The notes beneath the pieces are model-generated. The model had not been told where the DNA came from. It ran no database searches and worked only from the letters and a program-made list of their open reading frames with translations. A program made the translations under genes and the position numbers. A stretch of DNA of 18,500 bases from positions 30,001 to 48,500 of the forward strand of contig CAJNDS010002321.1 in assembly GCA_905221605.1 (NCBI GenBank), read 5' to 3'. Shown here one piece after another: positions 13,626 through 18,500 of the stretch (position 1 is its first letter; every line of letters begins with the position of its first letter). Source of the DNA: Symbiodinium natans. Its lineage: Eukaryota > Sar > Dinophyceae > Suessiales > Symbiodiniaceae.

Positions 13626-15387
13626 CTAGAAACCCAGATTCTCGAGCAAAGCCCAGTGCGCGCGGCAGCCAGCTGAGTTGTGAACACAAGCCTCAGGCCA
13701 CACGTCATACCAGCCATGAGAGACATTCGGCAGTCGACTCTCCGGCCAGCCATCCAGCAACAGAAGGGCCGACAACTCATCGATGACCTGAGGGTTGGGA
13801 GGGGGCACGCTCCGGCCACAAAGGCCTTGGATGCTGCCCTTGTAAACCGCTCCTTTTGTGGCGTTGCTGGAGCAGCGATAGATCGGATCCAGGAGAGGGT
13901 TCTGCTGGCGGCAGCTGACCATCCGTAAGTTGGTACAAAGGGCCCTGGACTGGGCCATGGCCCAGCCAACGACTTGGTTCTGGTTCAAGCAGCCTGCAGA
14001 TATCCTCAGTAGCCCAGTAACCTTATTATCATCAGGGCATACCTTTTTTTGGTTGGTTACAGTCATTTTTAATGAAGGGAACCTTGAACCCAAAAAAAGG
14101 GAAAAGGGCACCACTGGGCCAGCAAGTCTCCTATACCGTGTGGTGCAAGGGGCCCACTGCAGGAAGACCGGGGCGATGCGGTAGGTCTCCATGAAGCCCG
14201 GGGGAACCGTCGGCTCCTGCTCGTTGCCTTAGCTGTCCAGTACCTAGGGGTTTAGGGTTTAGGGTTTAGGGTTTAGGGTTTAGGGTTTAGGGTTTAGGGT
14301 TTAGGGTTTAGGGTTTAGGGTCGGAATATGTTAAGCCAAAAAGGTTAAAGGTTACCTACTCTACTACTAAGTTGCTAAAGGGCTCCCTGTTGTTCACCAC
14401 CTCTGCATCTCGGTATCGGCTGAGCCTGGGGACATTACGGTTGTGAACGGTCTTATCCAGGGTCTCGGTGATGCCCTTGGTCAGGTTCAGGGCCACAAAG
14501 CCGTCGTAGGCACGGAAGTACTTGTAGGAGGCTTGGGTCAGCTCCGTCAAGCTGATGTCCTCGATGCCTCCCTCAGCCTCTCCGAAGGCGGACCGCTCAC
14601 CTGGTCCAAAGTACATCAAAAAGACACTGGGGACAGAAGTGAAGTAAGACATGCGATAGAGCACGAAGTAGGTCTTCCAGTCTACACCAGTCTCTGGGAC
14701 CATAAGGCCAGAGTATCCAGCGAGCACTGGCACAGCAGTGTAAAAGTGAGTGCCGACGAGGAAGGTTGCACACGCCACCGGCAAAGCTTGGCCTGACAGC
14801 CACATCTGCGGGGAGTTCCAAATCGTGGTCATCCAGAGAAGCACCTAGATTGGCCCTTTAAACCCTCTGAGACGAGAGATATTCCTATAGGTATGATCCT
14901 CTTAACCTCTTAAGCACAAAAACAAATAGAACACAAAAACAAAATCCCAAGGGCCTACCCAGGCACGACAAAGTTCACGACTGTGACAAAGACCGTCAAG
15001 GATCGTCCCAATGTGCTGTTCAGGGTTCGCTCCAGAGCCGACTTCGGCTTTGCAACGAGAAAATCGTTTGGAATGGCCTTCTTGGTCCTTCCTCCATACT
15101 GAGCTTGGGAACCCTAGGAAATGTATAAGTTTTGACTGTTTACTAGGAGTTATGGTACCCAAGCAATAAAAAAAAAGTTCCCAAAGATCCCTAAGTCCTG
15201 GGCTTTGTGGCGGTGCTGGCCGGTTTGGTACCGCAACACCTTTGATGCCTGTAAGCTTTGCAAGCTCCATGTCGATGGTCTTCTGCCGGTATGCATCCTG
15301 CTTTTGCTGCCGTTCCCTCTGCAACCTGGCCTCCTCATCTTCATCGGAAGAGTCCTCGTCTCCTGCCTGCAACGCCAACACAGGCAT
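13626..15387 (-). CDS. Five-exon gene for an unknown multi-pass membrane protein (exon model)
   Basis: Exon 1, 15387-15232, starts MPVLALQAGDEDSSDEDEEA, an acidic segment followed by a charged helix. A GT-AG intron of 118 nt follows. Exon 2, 15113-~14963, has RTKKAIPNDFLVAKPKSAL and the membrane segment LTVFVTVVNFVV. A family 1 element interrupts this segment. Exon 3, 14844-~14354, has WMTTIWNSPQMWLSGQALP, membrane segments around FLVGTHFYTAVPVLAGYSG and YFTSVPSVFLMYF, then a soluble part. Exon 4, 14227-14137, has NEQEPTVPPGFMETYRIAP. A GT-AG intron (14136-14005) follows. Exon 5, 14004-13626, is a Cys-containing C-terminus ending at TAG. Predicted size is about 420 residues with three or four membrane spans. 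The exon 3/4 junction spans a telomere-type array and has no clean GT donor, so it may instead mark two genes. No family was recognised. Confidence 0.55.
14043..14103. repeat. Inverted repeat inside an intron
   Basis: CCTTTTTTTGGTT and AACCCAAAAAAAGG are complementary arms around a loop of about 30 bases, within the 132 nt intron 14136-14005. It could be a hairpin element of another family. The intron length is a multiple of three and contains no in-frame stop, so retention would add 44 residues. Confidence 0.6.
14251..14320 (+). repeat. (TTTAGGG)10 array, exact
   Basis: Ten perfect units, 70 bp. It lies between exons 3 and 4 of the minus-strand gene model, so in transcript sense it reads CCCTAAA and offers no GT donor. 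It is flanked by TAGGTA on both sides in the minus sense (near 14355 and 14245), which might be an insertion-site repeat. Confidence 0.92.
14845..14962 (-). mobile_element. Family 1 introner-like element, copy A
   Basis: In gene sense it runs CTGGGTAGGCCCTT ... AAGGGCCAATCTAG. The two ends are 14 bp inverted repeats matching at about 11 positions. The direct repeat GTGC lies at both sides (14966-14963 and 14844-14841). Removing the element plus one GTGC gives GTC GTG CTT CTC TGG, which continues the membrane segment in frame. A GT-AG intron using the first GTGC as don or site fits exactly, so the duplicated target would supply the GT. Confidence 0.75.
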
Positions 15388-15591
15388 GGCTAAGTGGCCT
15401 TGGCTGCACCTAAACAATTCGAGACATCTGGCATCTGGGCCAAAAAAAGGGGGCGGGTGACGCGATTGCACACAAAGGCAGGAGGACAGCATGACAAAGT
15501 AGGTAGCATCACATCACACATATGCTGGAACCCCTGACTAATAAACTGCCAAGACATGTAAATGTCGCGAAAGCAAAGCACAATACATTGT

Positions 15592-16205
15592 TTAGTCGAA
15601 ATCCTGAGGGTTGACTCGCATCCACAACGCTCCAAGCAAAGCTGAGCCGGCATCAATGTCCTTTTGCGGTATCTGGATCTTCTTCAAGGTGGGGGCCTCA
15701 ATGCAATCATGGGCACCCCACCAGACAAACACTCTGTAGAACTATACTCGCCCGCCAGCTTTCCAGTGTGGAGCGACCCAGAAACCCTGGTACTTATACC
15801 TCGGGTTATGAGCGCCCGAAGTAAGGTCATACCCCATAGTTACCCTACTTACAGCCCTACTTCTACATGCAGCCACGAACCTCCAAGTACTGGCTGCCAG
15901 ATTTATCGGCACAACTTGGCCCCGGGCAGGCTCCGGCACCATGGCCGTCATGCTTAGGAGCGTATGAGGGGTACTGCCCCCTAAACCCTAAACCCTAAGC
16001 CCTAAACCCTAAACCCTAAACCCTAAGTTCAGAGGCGGAATGGAGGTCTCGGAGAATCTGGCCAAGTCAGGTGGGGAGGGGGGGGGGGTGTTAAACTAGG
16101 ATACCCAGCATTAACTTGCCTGGAAAAACGCCTTTTGGTCTCGCCCAAAACGGAAGCCAAACCACCCCCGAGCTCTTCTTGGGGCGGGAGTGTGGAGTCG
16201 CTGGT
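15592..16205 (-). CDS. 3' exons of an unidentified gene (exon model)
   Basis: The last exon, 15696-15592, follows TTGCATTGAG and encodes APTLKKIQIPQKDIDAGSAL then LGALWMRVNPQDFD, ending in TAA. The exon 15952-15895 (MTAMVPEPARGQVVPINLA) joins it in phase 0 through a 198 nt intron with a GC donor that holds a family 3 end. Upstream, 16057-16022 (RFSETSIPPLNL) joins through a 69 nt telomere-repeat GT-AG intron (16021-15953) in phase 2. A further candidate, 16205-16116, contains PPQEELGGGLASVLGETKRR, but its phase does not fit the next exon. The stop is about 205 bases upstream of the ATG of the membrane-protein gene on the same strand, so the two are close head-to-tail neighbours. No family was recognised. 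Confidence 0.45.
15825..15891 (-). mobile_element. Family 3 end in an intron
   Basis: In minus sense it reads GTACTTGGAGGTTCGTGG, then GAAGTAGGGCTGTAAGTAGG and GTAACTATGGGG, matching blocks of the other family 3 copies. It begins three bases inside the intron at 15894. The far end is not clear. Confidence 0.5.
15953..16027 (-). repeat. Telomere-repeat array forming a candidate 69 nt GT-AG intron
   Basis: In minus sense the intron 16021-15953 starts GTTTAGGG and runs through about six units (one TTAGGGC variant). It ends with non-repeat sequence and CCTAAG. Flanking codons are AAC TTA GG / C ATG ACG. This is the third case in the window of a sense TTTAGGG tract providing the donor. Confidence 0.45.
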
Positions 16206-16269
16206 CTGCGGAGATGCGTGTTTGCTTTCAGTCTGACAAGAAGGGAGCCGAAACACATCCCGCATGCGG

Positions 16270-17100
16270 GCAAAGTATCACCGTTCAGGGCGGCGTACTT
16301 GTCCAGCTAGCTAGGCGAACTAACCCCTTCCACCGTAACAAAATTTGAGCCCCCCTAAAAAGGAAAACAAGGAAAATAGGGCCCGGCAAGACCAAATACG
16401 TGTCCAAGTCTTTGTATTGGGGCTGGGGTTTCAAAGGGGAGGAGAGGTCCGGCCAAAAGGGGGCACGGGGGGGGGGGGGGTTGGCATTTAGCTCAAGGGG
16501 GTTGTATCGGGAAGAACACCCAGCAACGGTCAAAGGTTCTGAAAGACTCAGATGCGCAGCTGTGCCCGCTTCTGTTCCGCGCTGGTGAGAGCGCAACTAT
16601 GGTACGCGTCGTCACCAGAATGCTAATTTCTCTGCACCGTTGCTTCCAGCAACTGATTGCAGACACAGATCATGCTCGTTGAATCTAGCGAGGATTGACT
16701 GGCAGTGATCTCGGCACCGCAAAACAAACCTCGCACCCCAAGCACATTGTGGAGCAAAGCTAACCCAGGCGTTAGGGTTTAGGGCTTACCTTGTGAACCC
16801 AAAACCTTGATTTGTAGGTTACCTACGAATTCTAGAAGGCGCTTTATTATAACTGTGAAGATGTAGGTTTTGGGTTGTCTTGGTAGGTTTAGGGGTTCGC
16901 TCCACTTCCACAGCAGTGCTGCGGGAATAAACAGTATCGTCGGATAGGCCCGCCATGCAGTACGAGTGGTTCAATAGGGAATGAGAAAATTGCAAGTATA
17001 GGCCTCACGACAATTGTTGCATGGGGGCCTTACCGTAGCTATCGTGGACAAGTTTAAACATCAGTGAAGCACTAAGCCTCCAAGGGAAGAAACGTCACCG
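16270..17100. other. Gene-poor stretch
   Basis: Short ORFs on both strands without consistent codon bias, a G run near 16467-16480 and a short TTTAGGG motif at 16772-16788. I see no supported gene. Confidence 0.4.
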
Positions 17101-17123
17101 CCTCCCACCAAATCCTGCATCAA

Positions 17124-17333
17124 GTGGCAGTGGTCTTCGGCAGATTCTGGCCACGTGTCCTATGCTCCCGATTCAATATCCTTTCGATCCAAATCTATCT
17201 TGGCCACCCTCGCAAACTCAAGAAGCTCAAAGCCCTAAACCCTAAACCCGAAACCCTCAACCCCAAGCTCAGCAGGTGGCTCAATGCTGAGACGTGGAAG
17301 GGCCACTTCCCAACAAGTCCTGCCTGGTTCTGA
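17124..17333 (+). CDS. Possible small ORF reading through a telomere-type tract
   Basis: A 69-codon ORF (MAVVFGRFWPRVLCSRF...). The CCCTAAA-type tract at 17233-17262 is read in frame as ALNPKPETLNPK and continues into LSRWLNAETWKGHF before TGA. A minus-strand frame (17438-17235) is also open. Neither has clear support. Confidence 0.25.
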   Translation: MAVVFGRFWPRVLCSRFNILSIQIYLGHPRKLKKLKALNPKPETLNPKLSRWLNAETWKGHFPTSPAWF

Positions 17334-17436
17334 AGATGTATCTAGCCCGTCTATGACTTCGGGTCCTTCCTTTCTCAGCACATCCAGGTGGTAGGGGGCC
17401 GAACTAACGGGACTTGGGGGGCTTCCTGAAGTTATC

Positions 17437-17509
17437 ACCCTAAACCCTAAACCCTAAACCCTAAACCCTAAACCCTAAACCCTAAACCCTAAACCCTAAA
17501 CCCTAAACC
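17437..17509. repeat. (CCCTAAA)10 array
   Basis: Ten essentially exact units in the CCCTAAA orientation. No exon is recognised on either side. Confidence 0.92.
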
Positions 17510-17615
17510 TTCCAACCAAGTCGCGTTCCCAGAAATCCTTCGCTGCTCTTGGCCCGGCCCTGAGCCCGCAGGTCCTGGCTACAGAAGCACAGCGAAGGCG
17601 TGGCTTCTTGGGATG

Positions 17616-17616
<1 letters not shown>

Positions 17617-17654
<38 letters not shown>

Positions 17655-17735
17655 TATTATTATTATTACTATTATTATTATTATTATTTATTATTATTGT
17701 TAGGATTATTATGATTCTTCTTCTTATTTATTATT
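17617..17735. repeat. (TTA)n microsatellite
   Basis: Long runs of ATT/TTA with a few interruptions, ending in TTC units. Its near reverse complement (AAT then AAG units) is at about 18070-18133, with a telomere-type array and a family 3 remnant between them. Confidence 0.9.
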
Positions 17736-17747
17736 TTTCGGGGTTTA

Positions 17748-17860
17748 CTTGAAGGTTTCACGTAGGGTTCGTTCTTTGCCAAGCGGGGTGTTGTCAGAAG
17801 TATCTTAAGGTGATGTCCAGAACCAGCCTGCTTATAACCCCACTTCTACTGCAAGTACCC
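17748..17860. mobile_element. Family 3 remnant
   Basis: Starts ACTTGAAGG and contains AGAAGTATCTTAAGG and CTGCTTATAACCCCACTTC, then GCAAGTACCCAGG. It is strongly diverged from the copies at 7873 and 8518. Confidence 0.45.
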
Positions 17861-17903
17861 AGGGGTTTAGGGCGTCTCGGGATTTCGGGCTTTGGTCAAG
17901 CCT

Positions 17904-17952
17904 AAGCCCTAAACCCTAAACCCTAAACCCTAAACCCTAAACCCTAAACCCC
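17904..17952. repeat. CCCTAAA array
   Basis: Six to seven units. The preceding GGTTTAGGGCG at 17861-17872 is a short motif in the opposite orientation. Confidence 0.9.
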
Positions 17953-18069
17953 TCGCAGCTTCAGGCCGTTCAGTATTGCTTGAGAAAACTGCGCCGACTC
18001 TGGGGTTCCTCTCGCTGCCTGCGGTTATGCCTTGCAACCTGTGAAATCTGAATGGAGATGCAAGGGCAC

Positions 18070-18133
18070 ATAATAAATCATAATAATCCAAATAATAATA
18101 ATAATAAATAAGAAGAAGAAGAAGAAGAAGAAT
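18070..18133. repeat. (AAT)n and (AAG)n microsatellite
   Basis: AAT units followed by about seven AAG units, opposite in orientation to the tract at 17617-17735, so together they could form a long imperfect hairpin. Confidence 0.85.
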
Positions 18134-18319
18134 AACGTAAGGGTCGTATGGCCCCTCCCCAAAACATTATCATTAAAGCCCCCCCCTCCATATTAAGCAT
18201 GCAGTGTGGGGCACCTCCAAATGCTGTTCAATCAGCTCACGGGCCATCCTTGGCATCGTCTCCAAACACGCGGTTGACTTGAAAAGATGACTTCTTCTCC
18301 TCCTACCAGCATGGGCGAC

Positions 18320-18500
18320 TAGGGTTTGGGGTTTAGGGTTTAGGGTTGGAAACCCCTAAGAAGGCATTTATAGGGTTGATTATGCGGATTCTAAGGCCCA
18401 ATAGCCCATCCTTGTATGCAGCCACCATGTCACCAAGTCCTTACAGAAAGGACACATGCCCCCAAAACTAAAAACCAACAGCCCTAAACCCTAAACCTAA
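18320..18500. repeat. Telomere-type motifs at the window end
   Basis: Three TTTAGGG-type units at about 18320-18348, and CCCTAAACCCTAAACC at 18482-18498 running off the window. The sequence between them has no supported gene. Confidence 0.7.

Noticed and set aside
1-18500. Dinoflagellate spliced-leader gene or relic, tRNA, rRNA, CRISPR
   Set aside because: I looked for the spliced-leader core (TTTTGGCTCAAG and complement) and saw none, and noticed no tRNA-like cloverleaf, rRNA segment or regular spacer array. This was by eye.
18482-18500. Chromosome end (true telomere)
   Set aside because: The array at the window end is only two to three units, and identical arrays occur internally in both orientations, so nothing marks this as a terminus.

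Overview
This is nuclear DNA from an alveolate, most likely of the dinoflagellate lineage. The evidence is: many TTTAGGG/CCCTAAA (telomere-type) arrays inside the sequence; a tandem pair of intronless genes with a 220 bp spacer; introns that use GT, GC or apparently other donors, often with AG followed by G at the acceptor; and short inverted-repeat elements that interrupt reading frames. Several intron features resemble the introner-rich genomes reported for dinoflagellates, including parasitic Amoebophrya-like forms. The genus is inference. I found no spliced-leader gene and no RNA gene.

Layout. 1-5494 (minus): two nearly identical head-to-tail copies of an intronless gene for a secreted or surface protein of about 880 residues. 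The copy at the left edge is cut by the window. 5495-6397: 5' flank with a perfect 37 bp palindrome and little else. 6398-9671 (plus): a gene assembled from about nine exons, with three repeat elements and one telomere-repeat tract in its introns. 9678-10599 (minus): an FG/GLFG nucleoporin-like gene with one GC-AG intron, tail to tail with the previous gene. 10600-12540: mostly unassigned, with telomere-type arrays and a 27 bp poly-G run. 12543-13274 (plus): exons interrupted by a palindromic element and by a telomere-repeat intron. 13626-15387 (minus): a five-exon gene for an unknown multi-pass membrane protein. 15592-16205 (minus): the 3' exons of another gene. 16270-18500: microsatellites, telomere-type arrays and repeat remnants, with only one weak ORF.

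The main result is how the genes are interrupted. A palindromic element of about 105 bp (family 2) occurs twice. Each copy has a 4 bp direct repeat, and removing the element plus one repeat copy rejoins an open frame on the plus strand. A second element (family 1) occurs twice in opposite orientations, in genes on opposite strands. A third family (hairpin ends reading CTTGGAGGTTCATG) is scattered and lies in at least two introns. Three short introns (53, 64 and 69 nt) are made largely of sense-strand TTTAGGG repeats, whose unit supplies the GT donor. In one family 2 copy a telomere-type tract has itself inserted into one arm. This suggests a locus where both small transposon-like elements and telomeric repeats have become introns. 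Exon models come from reading frame, phase and codon bias only and need RNA evidence.
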